Shown: positions 52,755 through 63,493, counted from the stretch's first letter. The stretch is 64,000 bases of DNA from an uncultured Ruminococcus sp. (GCA_902766745.1 CACXES010000041.1:1-64000), one strand, 5' to 3'. Notes: a model not told the origin generated them from the sequence alone. Translations and numbers: made by a program.

Positions 52755-53459
52755 CTATCTTACATCAGATTTCCTGAGAGATTTTTCAATCACACCCAAG
52801 AGGAGTGTCAGGAATTTTATGATTACAAAATATATAACTGCCGTACCGATAAGCGGAACAAAGGCGATAAACGTAGCACTTTTGATAAAGTCACCGGCCT
52901 TTTGTATATCCATAAGTCCAACGTAGCCCACTATTGCCGTTTCTTTTATCAGCACAATAAACTCGTTGCAAAGTGCGGGAAAAATGTTCTTCACCGCCTG
53001 AGGAATAACGATACGCGACATTGTTTGGAACCCGGACAGGCCGAGTGAGCGGCCGGCCTCCGTCTGTCCCTTATCAATGGACAAAATGCCGGCTCTGATT
53101 ATTTCGGAAACATAGGCACCGGAATTAATTCCGAAGGCTATGGCTGCAATTATCCACTTTTCCCATGAAACTGTGGCGAATACAACAAAGTATATGATCA
53201 TAAGCTGCGTTACCGACGGTGTGCCTCGGATAACATCTGTATACACCTTACCTATAAGTCTGATGCCCTTTCGCTTTGAAAGACTGCAGAATGCAATTGC
53301 TATACCGATAATAATTCCGATAATAACGGCGAGAAGGGACACCTTAATAGTTACGCCAATACCGTTCAGCAAAAGCATATAACGGTCATCTTTTATAAAG
53401 CATTTGTATAAATCCGCAGCAAGCTCGGACCACCATTGTGACAGCCAACCCATATACAT
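52755..53459 (-). CDS. Amino acid ABC transporter permease
   Basis: A 234-residue HisM/GlnP-type permease with about five membrane helices and the EAA loop ([20 protein letters not shown]) that contacts the ATPase. It is first in the three-gene unit. An AGGATGG ribosome binding site precedes the ATG. Substrate class is polar amino acids by family; the exact ligand is unknown. Confidence 0.93.
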   Translation of the reverse strand: MYMGWLSQWWSELAADLYKCFIKDDRYMLLLNGIGVTIKVSLLAVIIGIIIGIAIAFCSLSKRKGIRLIGKVYTDVIRGTPSVTQLMIIYFVVFATVSWEKWIIAAIAFGINSGAYVSEIIRAGILSIDKGQTEAGRSLGLSGFQTMSRIVIPQAVKNIFPALCNEFIVLIKETAIVGYVGLMDIQKAGDFIKSATFIAFVPLIGTAVIYFVIIKFLTLLLGVIEKSLRKSDVR

Positions 53460-53584
53460 ACACCCATCCTAACTTCAATATTATATCACATGAGATTTAT
53501 AATATCATATATTTTTGCGTAATGCAAGAGAAAAATGAAGATTAATCCCATAATTTAATATTTTTTGATAATATTTTCGAAAAA

Positions 53585-54715
53585 TTATACTCTTCTGCCC
53601 AGAATTTCAACAGCAGAGCGCTTAAAATCCGAAAATGTTCCATCATTTATCTCGCGGCGTATTCTATCCATAAGATGATTATAGAAGTACAGGTTATGGA
53701 TTACGGATAGGCGCATTGCCAGTAATTCCTTGGCTTTAAACAAATGTCTTATATATGCCTTTGAATGATTTCTGCATACGGGACAGCTGCATTTTTCATC
53801 GAGAGGTGTATCATCACGTTCGTATTTTGCATTCAGAATATTCAAAATCCCGCTTGAGGTAAATATTGTACCGTGTCTTGCGTTTCGGCTTGGCATTACA
53901 CAATCAAAGAAATCTATGCCCCTATCGACAGCCTCGATGATATTTACGGGCGTTCCGACACCCATGAGATACCGCGGCTTATCGCAAGGCATATACGGCT
54001 CTACCGTTTCGATTATATGATACATTTCTTCGGTACTCTCTCCAACCGCAAGTCCGCCTATGGCATAGCCGTCCGTATCCAGTTCCCTGATTCTCTTCAT
54101 ATTTTCAATTCTTAAATCTTCGTAGGTGCCGCCTTGATTTATCCCGAAAAGCATCTGATGTTTATTGATTGTTCTTTCCATGGAATTAAGTTTTTTCAAT
54201 TCGTTTACACAGCGTTCAAGCCATCTGGCTGTTCTTTCCGAGGAATTTTTTGCATAATCCCATTCACACGGATTCTCGATACATTCGTCAAATGCCATTG
54301 CTATTGTAGATGCAAGATTTGACTGTATGCGCATACTCTCCTCCGGACCCATAAATATTTTTCTGCCGTCTATATGCGAAGAAAAGTAGACACCCTCTTC
54401 TTTTATATTTCGAAGCTTTGCAAGTGAAAAAACCTGAAATCCGCCGCTGTCCGTTAAAATCGGCTTATCCCAGTTCATAAATTTATGAAGACCACCCATG
54501 TCATGCACTACATCATCGCCGGGTCTCAGGTGCAAGTGATAGGTATTAGAAAGCTCTACCTGACAGCCCAAATCCTTAAGCTCCGGAGCGGAAACCGCAC
54601 CTTTTATCGCTGCGGCGGTACCGACATTCATAAATACAGGGGTCTGAACCGTGCCGTGCACCGTTTCAAATTCACCGCAGCGCGCACCGCCGCATTTTGT
54701 AATAAGCTTATACAT
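53585..54715 (-). CDS. tgt: Queuine tRNA-ribosyltransferase
   Basis: A 376-residue Tgt, which swaps guanine 34 in tRNAs with GUN anticodons for the queuosine precursor preQ1. It has [11 protein letters not shown] with the catalytic Asp, the second Asp in [13 protein letters not shown], and zinc ligands CSCPVC with a later His. Its start overlaps queA by eight bases, so the two are coupled. Confidence 0.97.
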   Translation of the reverse strand: MYKLITKCGGARCGEFETVHGTVQTPVFMNVGTAAAIKGAVSAPELKDLGCQVELSNTYHLHLRPGDDVVHDMGGLHKFMNWDKPILTDSGGFQVFSLAKLRNIKEEGVYFSSHIDGRKIFMGPEESMRIQSNLASTIAMAFDECIENPCEWDYAKNSSERTARWLERCVNELKKLNSMERTINKHQMLFGINQGGTYEDLRIENMKRIRELDTDGYAIGGLAVGESTEEMYHIIETVEPYMPCDKPRYLMGVGTPVNIIEAVDRGIDFFDCVMPSRNARHGTIFTSSGILNILNAKYERDDTPLDEKCSCPVCRNHSKAYIRHLFKAKELLAMRLSVIHNLYFYNHLMDRIRREINDGTFSDFKRSAVEILGRRV

Positions 54716-55754
54716 TTTTGTTTACTTCTCCTTCTATATACATTGCGTCGCCGAAACTGAAAAACCTGTACTTTTCGGCAACTGCAATCTTGTATGCATT
54801 TAAAATATTCTCCCTGCCTGCCATGGCTGAGACAAGCATTAAAAGCGTTGATTCCGGCAGATGAAAATTCGTAATCAAGCAATCAACAGCTTTAAATTTA
54901 TAGCCGGGATATATGAATATATCCGTTTCACCCGATTCTGCCTTGACTCTTCCGCAGGGATCGGCAACGGTTTCAAGTGTTCTGACAGACGTAGTGCCTA
55001 CAGCTATGATTCTTCCACCCCGCTCCTTTGCGGCATTGATCTTTTCAGCCGCCTCAGCTGAAATCTGATAATACTCGCTGTGCATTATGTGTTCTTCAAC
55101 ATTTTCGGCTGATACAGGGCGAAATGTTCCAAGCCCAACATGAAGCGTCAAGTATACGATATCAACACCCATTTCACCGATTTTAGCCAAAAGCTCACGA
55201 GTGAAGTGAAGTCCTGCTGTGGGCGCCGCAGCAGAGCCTTCGATCTTGGAATAAACCGTTTGGTAACGTTCCCTGTCATCAAGCTTTTCTTTGATATACG
55301 GCGGCAGAGGCATTTCGCCAAGCTTATCAAGTATTTCCTCCCACACGCCGTCATATTCAAATTTAACTATTCGGTTTCCGTCTTCGATTATCTTAAGCAC
55401 CTCGGCTTTAAGCAGACCTCCGCCGAATTCAAAACGGCTTCCCGGCTTTGCCTTCTTCCCGGGCTTTAAAATAACCTCCCATGTATCGATATCGAGTCTT
55501 TTAAGAAGCAGAAATTCAATTTTGCCGCCGCTCCCTTCCTTGCAGCCGTAAAGCCTTGCCGGAATTACTCTTGTATTATTCATAACAAGGCAGTCACCCC
55601 GTCGGAGATGACTGCATATGTCATAAAAATGTTCGTGTTTTACTGCGCCGCTTTCTCGATCAAGCACCAAAAGCCTTGATGCAGAGCGATCTTTCAGGGG
55701 CGTCTGGGCAATGAGTTCGGCCGGTAAATCGTAATAAAAATCATTAGTAGTCAT
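54708..55754 (-). CDS. queA: S-adenosylmethionine:tRNA ribosyltransferase-isomerase
   Basis: A 348-residue QueA, which adds the epoxycyclopentane ring to preQ1-tRNA. Motifs include [10 protein letters not shown]-type start ([14 protein letters not shown]), [20 protein letters not shown], and [14 protein letters not shown]. It works directly after Tgt in queuosine synthesis. AAGGAG lies about 13 bases before the ATG. It may share a transcript with the SpoIID-like gene upstream. Confidence 0.97.
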   Translation of the reverse strand: MTTNDFYYDLPAELIAQTPLKDRSASRLLVLDRESGAVKHEHFYDICSHLRRGDCLVMNNTRVIPARLYGCKEGSGGKIEFLLLKRLDIDTWEVILKPGKKAKPGSRFEFGGGLLKAEVLKIIEDGNRIVKFEYDGVWEEILDKLGEMPLPPYIKEKLDDRERYQTVYSKIEGSAAAPTAGLHFTRELLAKIGEMGVDIVYLTLHVGLGTFRPVSAENVEEHIMHSEYYQISAEAAEKINAAKERGGRIIAVGTTSVRTLETVADPCGRVKAESGETDIFIYPGYKFKAVDCLITNFHLPESTLLMLVSAMAGRENILNAYKIAVAEKYRFFSFGDAMYIEGEVNKNV

Positions 55755-55817
55755 ATTTGATATAATATCTCCTTAGCTTTCGTGATATATTAAAATCGGA
55801 ATAAATCCCCCGATAAC

Positions 55818-57215
55818 TTAGTATGCGTTTTCAAGGTTTGTTCCGGGGAAGTAATGCAGAAGTATATCAACATAATTAAATCCTGCCTCCGCCATACCTT
55901 TTGCGCCGTACTGACTCATTCCGATACCGTGGCCCCAGCCAATTCCCTCGAATACAAATTCAGTATTTTCGCCGCTTCCTTCAGTTATATCGTATTGCTT
56001 CCTGTTTACCCCGTTAGTCGCAAAAAGCGATTTTGACGACAATGTGGAACGTCCGTCGGCTGTAAGAATTACGACCTCGTTAATTTTCAGCTCGGAGTTA
56101 TTATTTCCGTCTGTTGTGTGTATTGACGGCACGCTTTGCGAGCCACCGTTACCCGTGACCTTAAACTGCTGACTTTTGGTGACAGTGTTAAATACGGTCC
56201 TGCAGGCTTCTCTTTCGAATATCTTACTGCCGCGTGTTCCGGATACCTCAAGCTTTAAAACGCGACCGTTTTCCGTTGTCTCGAGTACACGTATTGAATT
56301 TACAGTCCCGATATCATAGCCTTTGTTACGCATTATCGTTGTCGCTTCATCCCGCGAAAGAGAACCCGCCCAAACTCCGTTGGGTATATTCGCTGTGTCC
56401 TCATAGCTGTTATCAACGCTTACAAGATACGGAACACTGTTTCCCCATACGTTTTTTACATCCTCGGTTCTTGATCCTGCGCTCGCCGAATAGTATAGCT
56501 GCGCCGGCTCACCCTTGTATGTAAGAAGCTGATTCGCCGTATCATCGACCGGAGCGTAAGAATTTTCTGTTTCATATCTCGTCCCCGAATAAGCCTGACA
56601 GCATACGTTGCAGCACAAATCGAATCCGTATTCGGAGTGCTTGTTCAGGTTATTCACGGCATAATTCCTTGCACAGACAGCCTGTGCCTTCAACGCCTCA
56701 GGTGCCCAGGAGGGACTCATTTCGCGAGATATTACTCCATAAAGATAGTTATTCATAAACACAACATTTGTGATAACATTGTGATCGTTAACCCGTTTGA
56801 AATCCAGTCCTCCGCGGTATTCAATTCCGTCAACCTTAAGCCGTCTTTCCATTCCGCCCACTGTCGGGAATACACCCAAGCCCTTTTCGGGATCATCGGT
56901 CTTATAAACATCGGTGCCGTTTGCCGAAACAACTATTGAGTTATCGGTGAATTTAACCGTTATTTCTGTCTCTGCTGAGCTTTTCTTCTGATTGAAATCC
57001 GTTCCGGAATATGTGCCGAAGAAAAAACCGTTTTCCGATGAAAGGTTAACCTCGTTTTTTTCGTTTGCTCCGTAGAACAGACCTATTCTCAAATATGACG
57101 GAATATCATAATCGGCATATGAAGATACATGTATTCCGGCTACAATCGCCAATAATGCTAAAGACGCAGCAAGCTTAATAAATCCGTTAAGTAATGTTTT
57201 TTTGTATAGATTCAT
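55818..57215 (-). CDS. SpoIID/LytB-domain sporulation protein
   Basis: A 465-residue exported or membrane-anchored protein (hydrophobic N-terminus). The SpoIID core has NNYLYGVISREMSPSW, EALKAQAVCARNYA, then YYSASAGSRTEDV and the C-terminal GWGHGIGMSQYGAKGMA. SpoIID is a lytic transglycosylase that helps degrade septal peptidoglycan in engulfment; LytB-type proteins stimulate amidase. The N-terminal 120 residues are specific to this subgroup. The catalytic Glu is in REMSP. Which paralogue it is cannot be said. Confidence 0.9.
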   Translation of the reverse strand: MNLYKKTLLNGFIKLAASLALLAIVAGIHVSSYADYDIPSYLRIGLFYGANEKNEVNLSSENGFFFGTYSGTDFNQKKSSAETEITVKFTDNSIVVSANGTDVYKTDDPEKGLGVFPTVGGMERRLKVDGIEYRGGLDFKRVNDHNVITNVVFMNNYLYGVISREMSPSWAPEALKAQAVCARNYAVNNLNKHSEYGFDLCCNVCCQAYSGTRYETENSYAPVDDTANQLLTYKGEPAQLYYSASAGSRTEDVKNVWGNSVPYLVSVDNSYEDTANIPNGVWAGSLSRDEATTIMRNKGYDIGTVNSIRVLETTENGRVLKLEVSGTRGSKIFEREACRTVFNTVTKSQQFKVTGNGGSQSVPSIHTTDGNNNSELKINEVVILTADGRSTLSSKSLFATNGVNRKQYDITEGSGENTEFVFEGIGWGHGIGMSQYGAKGMAEAGFNYVDILLHYFPGTNLENAY

Positions 57216-57646
57216 AACAATGCCCGAATCCTTTCCACCCGCAATAATAAATTTACAAGGCTCAATGCCGCAGCGCGGGCTGCCTCGGCACAGTGTTTTG
57301 ATGCAAAAATCAATTTTGTTTTACTTTGAACTTACTCTGAAAAGCTGTCGAAAATCTGAATTCTCGAGGAGCTATTCTTATTCTTTTTTATATAATAACA
57401 CAAATTTTATTTAAATACCAGTGTTTTTACGAAAAATAAGTGTACTATTTTGTTAAATTTTAATTACAAGTACGATATTTTGTCTATTATGCCTAAAAAT
57501 CAGCTTTAAATGAAAACATTTCTACCAAATTACCATTTGACATATTTGACAAGATAACATATAATAAATTAGAATAGAACATAAATGCATCTCTGAATGA
57601 ATAAATGAATATTAACAGTCGGTGCATAATTTAGGAGGAAGTAAAA
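57216..57646. other. Divergent intergenic region of SpoIID-like gene and asd
   Basis: No gene seen. It is A/T-rich apart from a GC-rich hairpin-like patch near 57264-57295. It holds the asd promoter at 57537. I find no lysine riboswitch or T-box signature. Confidence 0.6.
57537..57565 (+). promoter_or_regulatory. Consensus promoter of the asd-dapA-dapB-ACT operon
   Basis: TTGACA, 17 bases, TATAAT: both elements match the sigma-A consensus exactly. The GTG start is 81 bases downstream. Confidence 0.9.
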
Positions 57647-58726
57647 GTGAAACAATTTAATGTAGGTATCATTGGTGCAACGGGCATGGTAGGTCAGCGC
57701 TTTATTACTCTGCTTGAAAACCACCCGTGGTTTAATATAAAGGTTCTCGCCGCCTCTCCGAGAAGCGCGGGAAAGTCATATCTTGAAGCTGTGGGAAAAC
57801 GCTGGGCTATGAAAACCCCCGTTCCCGATGAAATCGGTCAAATGATTGTTTTGGATGCCGAAGCCGATATAGATAAGATTGCAGCGGCGGTTGATTTTGT
57901 ATTCTGCGCTGTTGATATGAAAAAGGATGAAATTCGTGCTCTTGAGGAGGCTTATGCCAAAGCAGAGTGCCCCGTTGTATCCAACAACTCGGCAAACAGA
58001 CATACGCCGGATGTGCCTATGATCGTTCCCGAACTGAATCCCGAGCATGCGGAAATTATTTCTGCACAGAGAAAGCGTCTAGGAACAAAGCGCGGTTTTA
58101 TATCCGTAAAATCAAACTGTTCTCTTCAGAGCTATGTTCCCGCTCTTCATCCTCTTATGAAGTTCGGAGTTGAACGAGTTTTGGCTTGCACATATCAGGC
58201 AATATCCGGTGCCGGTAAAACCTTTGAAACATGGCCCGAGATGACGGATAACGTGATTCCCTATATCGGAGGCGAAGAGGAAAAGAGTGAGCTCGAGCCG
58301 CTTAAAATATGGGGACATATCGAAGACGATAAAATCGTAGATGCACAAAGTCCGGCGATTACGACACAGTGTCTGCGTGTTCCTGTGTCCGACGGACATA
58401 TGGCGGCAGTATTCGTTAAATTCAAAACAAAACCGAGTATCGACGAAATAAAGCAGGCATGGAAGGAATTTAAGGGTGTTCCGCAGGAGCTTGGGCTTCC
58501 GTCGGCGCCGAAGCAGTTCCTCAACTATTTCGAAGATCCTAACCGGCCGCAGACAAAGCTTGACAGAGATCTGGAGGGCGGTATGGCGGTTTCTATGGGT
58601 CGTCTGCGTGAGGATACTCAGTATGACTATAAATTTGTATGTCTTTCCCACAACACCTTGAGAGGTGCTGCCGGCGGCGGAGTGCTTATGGCTGAGCTTC
58701 TTGCGGCAAAGGGATATTTCGACTAA
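57647..58726 (+). CDS. asd: Aspartate-semialdehyde dehydrogenase
   Basis: A 359-residue NADPH-dependent enzyme, the branch point to lysine/diaminopimelate and threonine/methionine. The NADP-binding GATGMVGQRF is at 10-19, and the catalytic Cys158 lies in KSNCSLQ. The length and the form of the motifs match the archaeal/eukaryotic-like ASADH type rather than the E. coli type. The start is GTG with AGGAGGAAG. It heads the operon with dapA, dapB and a free ACT protein. Confidence 0.95.
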   Translation: MKQFNVGIIGATGMVGQRFITLLENHPWFNIKVLAASPRSAGKSYLEAVGKRWAMKTPVPDEIGQMIVLDAEADIDKIAAAVDFVFCAVDMKKDEIRALEEAYAKAECPVVSNNSANRHTPDVPMIVPELNPEHAEIISAQRKRLGTKRGFISVKSNCSLQSYVPALHPLMKFGVERVLACTYQAISGAGKTFETWPEMTDNVIPYIGGEEEKSELEPLKIWGHIEDDKIVDAQSPAITTQCLRVPVSDGHMAAVFVKFKTKPSIDEIKQAWKEFKGVPQELGLPSAPKQFLNYFEDPNRPQTKLDRDLEGGMAVSMGRLREDTQYDYKFVCLSHNTLRGAAGGGVLMAELLAAKGYFD

Positions 58727-58767
58727 TGTCTGTATTTTATATAAAATAAATAAAAGGAGGAAACCCA

Positions 58768-59649
58768 ATGAAAACACCTATATTCACAGGCTCATGCGTT
58801 GCACTTGTCACGCCCTTTTGCGAGAAAGGCGTTGACTTCGATAAGCTTGGCGAGCTTATCGAATATCATATTGCACACAAGACCGATGCGTTGGTAATAT
58901 GCGGCACAACCGGTGAGGCTGCAACCATGCCCGATGCGGAACATATGGAAGTATTGCGTTTTTCCGTTGAAGCGGCCGGCGGACGTATTCCGATAATTGC
59001 CGGAACAGGAAGCAATGACACAGCCCACGCCATATACCTCAGCCAATATGCCGAAAAAATAGGAGCCGACGGATTGCTTGTTGTTACGCCTTATTACAAC
59101 AAAACCACTCAACAAGGATTGTATATCCACATGAAGGCGATTGCCGACAGTGTAAATATTCCGATTATACTTTACAATGTTCCGAGCCGTACCGGGCTTG
59201 GATTTAAGTTGGATACACTTAAAAAGCTTTCTAAAATCTCTAATATAAATGCCATAAAGGAGGCAAGCGGAGACGTTTCGTTTATGGCACAAATTGCCGC
59301 CGAAACCGATCTTAACATTTATTCCGGTGAGGATGATTTGATCGTTCCTTGTCTTTCGCTCGGCGGAAAAGGTGTAATTTCCGTACTTGCGAACGTTGTC
59401 CCGGAGGAAACTCACGATATATGCGAGAAATATTTCAACGGTGATACCGATGGTTCGAGGGAGTTATTCCTGAAATACTTGAAGCTTGCAAAAACACTTT
59501 TCATAGAGGTAAATCCCATTCCGGTAAAATGCGCGATGAATCTTATGGGCTTTAATATAGGCGGCTATAGGCTTCCTCTGTGTGATATGCTTCCGGATAA
59601 CCTGGAAACTCTCGAAAATGTTTTGAACGATTACGGACTTTTGAAATAA
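58768..59649 (+). CDS. dapA: 4-hydroxy-tetrahydrodipicolinate synthase
   Basis: A 293-residue DapA, condensing aspartate semialdehyde with pyruvate. Lys164 in AIKEASGD forms the Schiff base, Tyr136 lies in LYNVPSRTG, and GTTGEAA near 47 binds pyruvate. AAAGGAGG precedes the ATG. Second gene of the operon, 41 bases after asd. Confidence 0.97.
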   Translation: MKTPIFTGSCVALVTPFCEKGVDFDKLGELIEYHIAHKTDALVICGTTGEAATMPDAEHMEVLRFSVEAAGGRIPIIAGTGSNDTAHAIYLSQYAEKIGADGLLVVTPYYNKTTQQGLYIHMKAIADSVNIPIILYNVPSRTGLGFKLDTLKKLSKISNINAIKEASGDVSFMAQIAAETDLNIYSGEDDLIVPCLSLGGKGVISVLANVVPEETHDICEKYFNGDTDGSRELFLKYLKLAKTLFIEVNPIPVKCAMNLMGFNIGGYRLPLCDMLPDNLETLENVLNDYGLLK

Positions 59650-59680
59650 TTTATATACATATACACAAAAGGTGATACGA

Positions 59681-60439
59681 ATGACAAATATACTTATATG
59701 CGGCGTCTGCGGAAATATGGGTCACACCGTTGTACGTGCGGCAAACGGCAGATGCGATGTAAATATTGTTGCCGGATTTGACATAAAGCCCTCTTCCGAT
59801 GTGGATTTCCCGGTATATACCGAGCTTTCTCAGGTCAGCGAGCAGATCGATGCAATTATAGATTTTTCGCATCCGTCTATGACAGATGCAATACTTGATT
59901 ACGCAGCCGAAAATCATATACCGGCGGTGATATGCACCACGGGTCTTTCCGGAGAACAGATTGCTAAAATTAATTCTGTATCCGAAGAAACGCCCATCTT
60001 CTTCTCGGCAAATATGTCGCTTGGCGTTAATCTGATTATTGATTTGGTTCAACGTGCCGCAAAGATTCTCGAAGACAATTTTGATATTGAAATTGTCGAA
60101 AAGCATCATAATCAAAAGCTTGATGCCCCGAGCGGAACTGCGCTTGCCATTGCCGACGCAATATCCGATGTTCTGAAATATGAGCCGGAGTATACCTATG
60201 ACCGCCATAGCATCAGAAAAAAACGTGATAAGCATGAAATAGGCATTCATTCTGTCCGCGGCGGAACAATAGTCGGAGAACACTCGGTAATTTTTGCCGG
60301 ACGTGATGAGGTTATTGAGGTTAAGCACACTGCTTCCTCAAAGGAGGTTTTTGCTGTAGGCGCACTGTCCGCAGCGGTATTCCTGAAGGATGCAAAGCCC
60401 GGGCTTTACACAATGAAGGAACTTATTGCGGCACAATAA
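59681..60439 (+). CDS. dapB: 4-hydroxy-tetrahydrodipicolinate reductase
   Basis: A 252-residue DapB using NAD(P)H. Motifs are GVCGNMGHTV near the start, DFSHP, EKHHNQKLDAPSGTAL with the catalytic His/Lys pair, and GEHSVIFAG. Start at ATG 59681, with AAAGGTG six bases before it; the upstream GTG in frame overlaps that site. Third gene in the operon. Confidence 0.96.
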   Translation: MTNILICGVCGNMGHTVVRAANGRCDVNIVAGFDIKPSSDVDFPVYTELSQVSEQIDAIIDFSHPSMTDAILDYAAENHIPAVICTTGLSGEQIAKINSVSEETPIFFSANMSLGVNLIIDLVQRAAKILEDNFDIEIVEKHHNQKLDAPSGTALAIADAISDVLKYEPEYTYDRHSIRKKRDKHEIGIHSVRGGTIVGEHSVIFAGRDEVIEVKHTASSKEVFAVGALSAAVFLKDAKPGLYTMKELIAAQ

Positions 60440-60466
60440 TATAAATTTTCGGAAAGGACTGCTGAT

Positions 60467-60922
60467 ATGATTAAAACAATTACCCAGATAGACTATTTGG
60501 AAAATGTTGCTCTTGTTACGATTAACAATATTCCGAACAGCACAAAAAACATCTCGTTCATTTTGAACGAGATTGCAGCAAGAGATGTAACCGTTGATAT
60601 GATATGTCAGACTGCACCGTATAAGGATAAGATAAACCTTTCCTTTACCGTACCGCAGGACAGCTTGTCCGATGTTATTTCCGCTACAACGGCATTCAAG
60701 AATGTCAGTCCGGAAATATCAACGGATTTAAACGGTAACAATACAAAAATAATTCTCATTGGCGAGGGTATGCGTAATACTGCCGGTGTTGCAGCGGAAT
60801 TATTTGAACTATTAGCTTCTGCCGACATTCCGGTAAAGCTTATTACAACCGGCGAAACCGAGATATCCTGCCTGCTTGACATTAAGGACATAGATAAGGC
60901 AAAGAAGCTTTTAGCCGAATAA
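60467..60922 (+). CDS. Free-standing aspartokinase-type ACT-domain protein
   Basis: A 151-residue protein of two ACT domains, matching the regulatory C-terminal half of aspartokinase (VALVTINNIPNST near 15, VTVDMICQT, then GEGMRNTAGVAAELFELLASADI and ITTGETEISCLLD). No kinase domain is attached. ACT domains bind amino acids such as lysine or threonine. As the last gene of asd-dapA-dapB it may sense pathway products or regulate an aspartokinase coded elsewhere. A terminator follows. Confidence 0.88.
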   Translation: MIKTITQIDYLENVALVTINNIPNSTKNISFILNEIAARDVTVDMICQTAPYKDKINLSFTVPQDSLSDVISATTAFKNVSPEISTDLNGNNTKIILIGEGMRNTAGVAAELFELLASADIPVKLITTGETEISCLLDIKDIDKAKKLLAE

Positions 60923-60954
60923 AGTATAAAAATTAATACTATCACTAATAAATT

Positions 60955-60997
60955 CCGATGAGGTTTCTGTATACAGTAAACAGTCGAGCCTCATCGG
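60955..60997 (+). terminator. Terminator of the dap operon
   Basis: CCGATGAGG/CCTCATCGG stem with a 25-base loop that can fold further, followed by TATTTTTAT. Confidence 0.8.
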
Positions 60998-61119
60998 TAT
61001 TTTTATATTCTGAGCGAAGTGCTAACGCTCCGTTTACCACATATTTTTACGCTTATAACTTGAGAAACACCGTAAAGTTAAAACACTTTACACAATTTTG
61101 TCTATAACTCGTATGACAA

Positions 61120-61168
61120 AAAACAGCGTATAAATAATGCTGTAAAATGCTTATTTATACGCTGTTTT
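61120..61168 (-). terminator. Terminator of purD
   Basis: An 18-bp perfect stem, AAAACAGCGTATAAATAA/TTATTTATACGCTGTTTT, 13-base loop, beside the minus-strand purD stop. Confidence 0.85.
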
Positions 61169-61180
61169 ATACGTTATTGA

Positions 61181-62449
61181 TTATATATTCTTCTTTATGC
61201 CTATATCTTTACGGTAATGCATATCTGTAAAGTTAATTAGCTTTACATAATCATATGCGTTTTTGATAGCCGTATCAAGATCGGTTCCGAGTGCGGTGAC
61301 GCCCAATACTCTGCCACCCGCCGTCAAAATCTTTCCGTTTTCGTATTTTGTACCGGCATGGAATACAAGTGCGCCCATACTTTCTGCCTTGCATATACCG
61401 TCGATCTCGTATCCTGTTTTATACTTCTGCGGATAACCTCCCGAAGCAAGCACAACGCATACAGCCGCTCCGTTATTCCATTTTATTTCTATGTCAGAAA
61501 GCCTTTCATCTATAACTGCATCAAATATGTCATACAAGTCACTTTCCAACCGCGGCAAGACTACTTGTGTTTCGGGGTCGCCGAAGCGGCAGTTATATTC
61601 AATAACCTTTACTCCGTCTGCGGTTTTCATAAGACCGAAATAAAGAACACCTTTAAATGTCCTGCCCTCGGCATTCATAGCCTCCATAGTTGGAATAAAG
61701 ATATTCTTCATACATTCATCTTCAAGCTCGGGAGTATAAATTCTGCTTGGGGAGAATGTGCCCATACCGCCGGTGTTAAGCCCCTTATCATTATCCAAGG
61801 CACGTTTATGATCCTGGGCAGAGACCATAGGTTTTAATGTCTTTCCGTCGGTAAACGCAAGCACGGATATTTCCGGCCCGGTAAGAAATTCTTCTATAAC
61901 AACTTTGCCGCCTGCCGCTCCGAATACCTTATCGTCCATAATATCGGAAACCGCTTTTTTTGCATCTGCAAAATTTTCGGCTATGATAACTCCCTTTCCG
62001 AGAGCAAGACCGTCAGCCTTTATAACAATCGGAAATTTGTTTTGACGTTCAATATACGCAACTGCATCCGCACTGTTGTCAAATACCTCATAATCCGCTG
62101 TCGGGATGTTATATTTCTTCATCAGGTTCTTTGAAAACGCTTTGCTTCCCTCAATTATTGCCGCTGCCTTATTAGGGCCGAAGGCACGTATTCCCTCCGC
62201 CTCAAAGGCGTCAACCGCTCCCGCGGCAAGCGGATCGTCCGGCGCAACCACAACCATATCTATTTTATTTTCCTTGGCAAAGTCGACAAGCTTATCAAAT
62301 TCCATAACCTTTATCGGAACACATTCCGCAAGCTGTGCTATGCCACCGTTCCCCGGAGCGCAATATATCTTTGTTACCCTTTTACTTTGATTCAGTTTCC
62401 ATACTATAGTGTGCTCTCTTCCTCCGCTTCCAATAACCAATACCTTCAT
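61181..62449 (-). CDS. purD: Phosphoribosylamine-glycine ligase
   Basis: A 422-residue ATP-grasp ligase forming glycinamide ribonucleotide in purine synthesis. Motifs include VIGSGGREHTI at the start, CAPGNGGIAQ, KADGLALGKGV, EEFLTGPE and EYNCRFGDPE. The length is normal. It stands alone here rather than in a pur operon, with its own terminator at 61120. Confidence 0.97.
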   Translation of the reverse strand: MKVLVIGSGGREHTIVWKLNQSKRVTKIYCAPGNGGIAQLAECVPIKVMEFDKLVDFAKENKIDMVVVAPDDPLAAGAVDAFEAEGIRAFGPNKAAAIIEGSKAFSKNLMKKYNIPTADYEVFDNSADAVAYIERQNKFPIVIKADGLALGKGVIIAENFADAKKAVSDIMDDKVFGAAGGKVVIEEFLTGPEISVLAFTDGKTLKPMVSAQDHKRALDNDKGLNTGGMGTFSPSRIYTPELEDECMKNIFIPTMEAMNAEGRTFKGVLYFGLMKTADGVKVIEYNCRFGDPETQVVLPRLESDLYDIFDAVIDERLSDIEIKWNNGAAVCVVLASGGYPQKYKTGYEIDGICKAESMGALVFHAGTKYENGKILTAGGRVLGVTALGTDLDTAIKNAYDYVKLINFTDMHYRKDIGIKKNI

Positions 62450-62501
62450 TTTCAGTCATCCTTTCGTTTGTTTCATCTTATGCATTTATCTGAATAAAGT
62501 A

Positions 62502-63410
62502 TTAATTTTCACTTCCGGACGAGTGTTTTGTCCTTGGATGCGATTTATTATATACCTCATTCAATTTATTTTCTATTGCCTCTCTGTATACAAGTGTTGA
62601 TGCAATGTCGGAATGTCCCATCATTTCCTGAACAGACTTTAAATCCGCACCATTCTCCAATAGATGCATGGCAAAAGTATGTCTCAGAGTATGAGGAGTA
62701 ATGTCTCCTGACAATCCCGATACACGCTGGTACTTTTTGACCATCTTCCAAACTCCCTGCCGTGTCAAGGGCTTACCCTTAAGGTTTAAAAATAATATAT
62801 CGGTCTTGTCCGAATCCGGAATTTCCGAACGCCGTTCCACATATTTCCCGATACATTCACGGGCATATGCATATATGGGTATTATTCTCTCTTTATTATT
62901 GCCGGCTGAGCAATAAATATATCCAACCGACAAATTTACGTCGCTTGTTTTAAGATCAAGTAAGTCCGATACTCGCATACCCGTAGCATATAAAAGCTCA
63001 AGTATAGCCTTGTCGCGGCAGGTCTTGATTTTATTTCCGCTGGGAGCATCCAGCAAAACGTTTATCTGAAATTCGGTAAGTGATGACGGCATCCTCTTCT
63101 TCGCTTTAAATCCATGCATATTATCAGTCGGATTAGCTGTAACAACTCCTGCCTTCACCAGGTATTTAAACATAGATTTAATAGCAGACAGGGTTCTGCT
63201 TGCCGTAGCCGCCGAACTACCCATTGTTTGTATATGTAAAAGATAATCCAAGATTACAGTAGTACCGACTTCGGTCGCTGAGTTTATATTCATCTCACGG
63301 AGATAATCGGAAAATTTTGACAGATCATGTCTGTAAGACTTAATGGTATTAACCGATGCGTTTCGCTTGACCTTAATGTAATCCAAAAAATCTTCAACAG
63401 TCTTTTCCAT
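62502..63410 (-). CDS. xerD: Tyrosine recombinase XerD
   Basis: A 302-residue Xer recombinase that resolves chromosome dimers at dif. Catalytic residues: Arg in YATGMRVSDL, Lys near NNKERIIP, HTLRHTFAMHL, LMGHSDIAST-like (MMGHSDIAST) and Tyr in LVYREA. The usual TYTH before the Tyr is changed to VYRE, though Tyr remains. The start at 63410 has GGAGGGAG four bases before it. Position next to spoIIM matches the Bacillus/Clostridia arrangement of xerD, so the name is likely. Confidence 0.88.
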   Translation of the reverse strand: MEKTVEDFLDYIKVKRNASVNTIKSYRHDLSKFSDYLREMNINSATEVGTTVILDYLLHIQTMGSSAATASRTLSAIKSMFKYLVKAGVVTANPTDNMHGFKAKKRMPSSLTEFQINVLLDAPSGNKIKTCRDKAILELLYATGMRVSDLLDLKTSDVNLSVGYIYCSAGNNKERIIPIYAYARECIGKYVERRSEIPDSDKTDILFLNLKGKPLTRQGVWKMVKKYQRVSGLSGDITPHTLRHTFAMHLLENGADLKSVQEMMGHSDIASTLVYREAIENKLNEVYNKSHPRTKHSSGSEN

Positions 63411-63493
63411 TTTTCTCCCTCCTATCATACGCATATATATTGTACATAATTCTCTGCGTTTTGACAATAGCAAATTTAAAAAAATTTAAAATT

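Noticed and set aside
57216-57646. Lysine riboswitch or T-box before asd
   Set aside because: Neither the lysine-box core nor the AGGGTGG T-box sequence is present; the GGGTGGAAAGG on the minus strand lacks the rest of a T-box.
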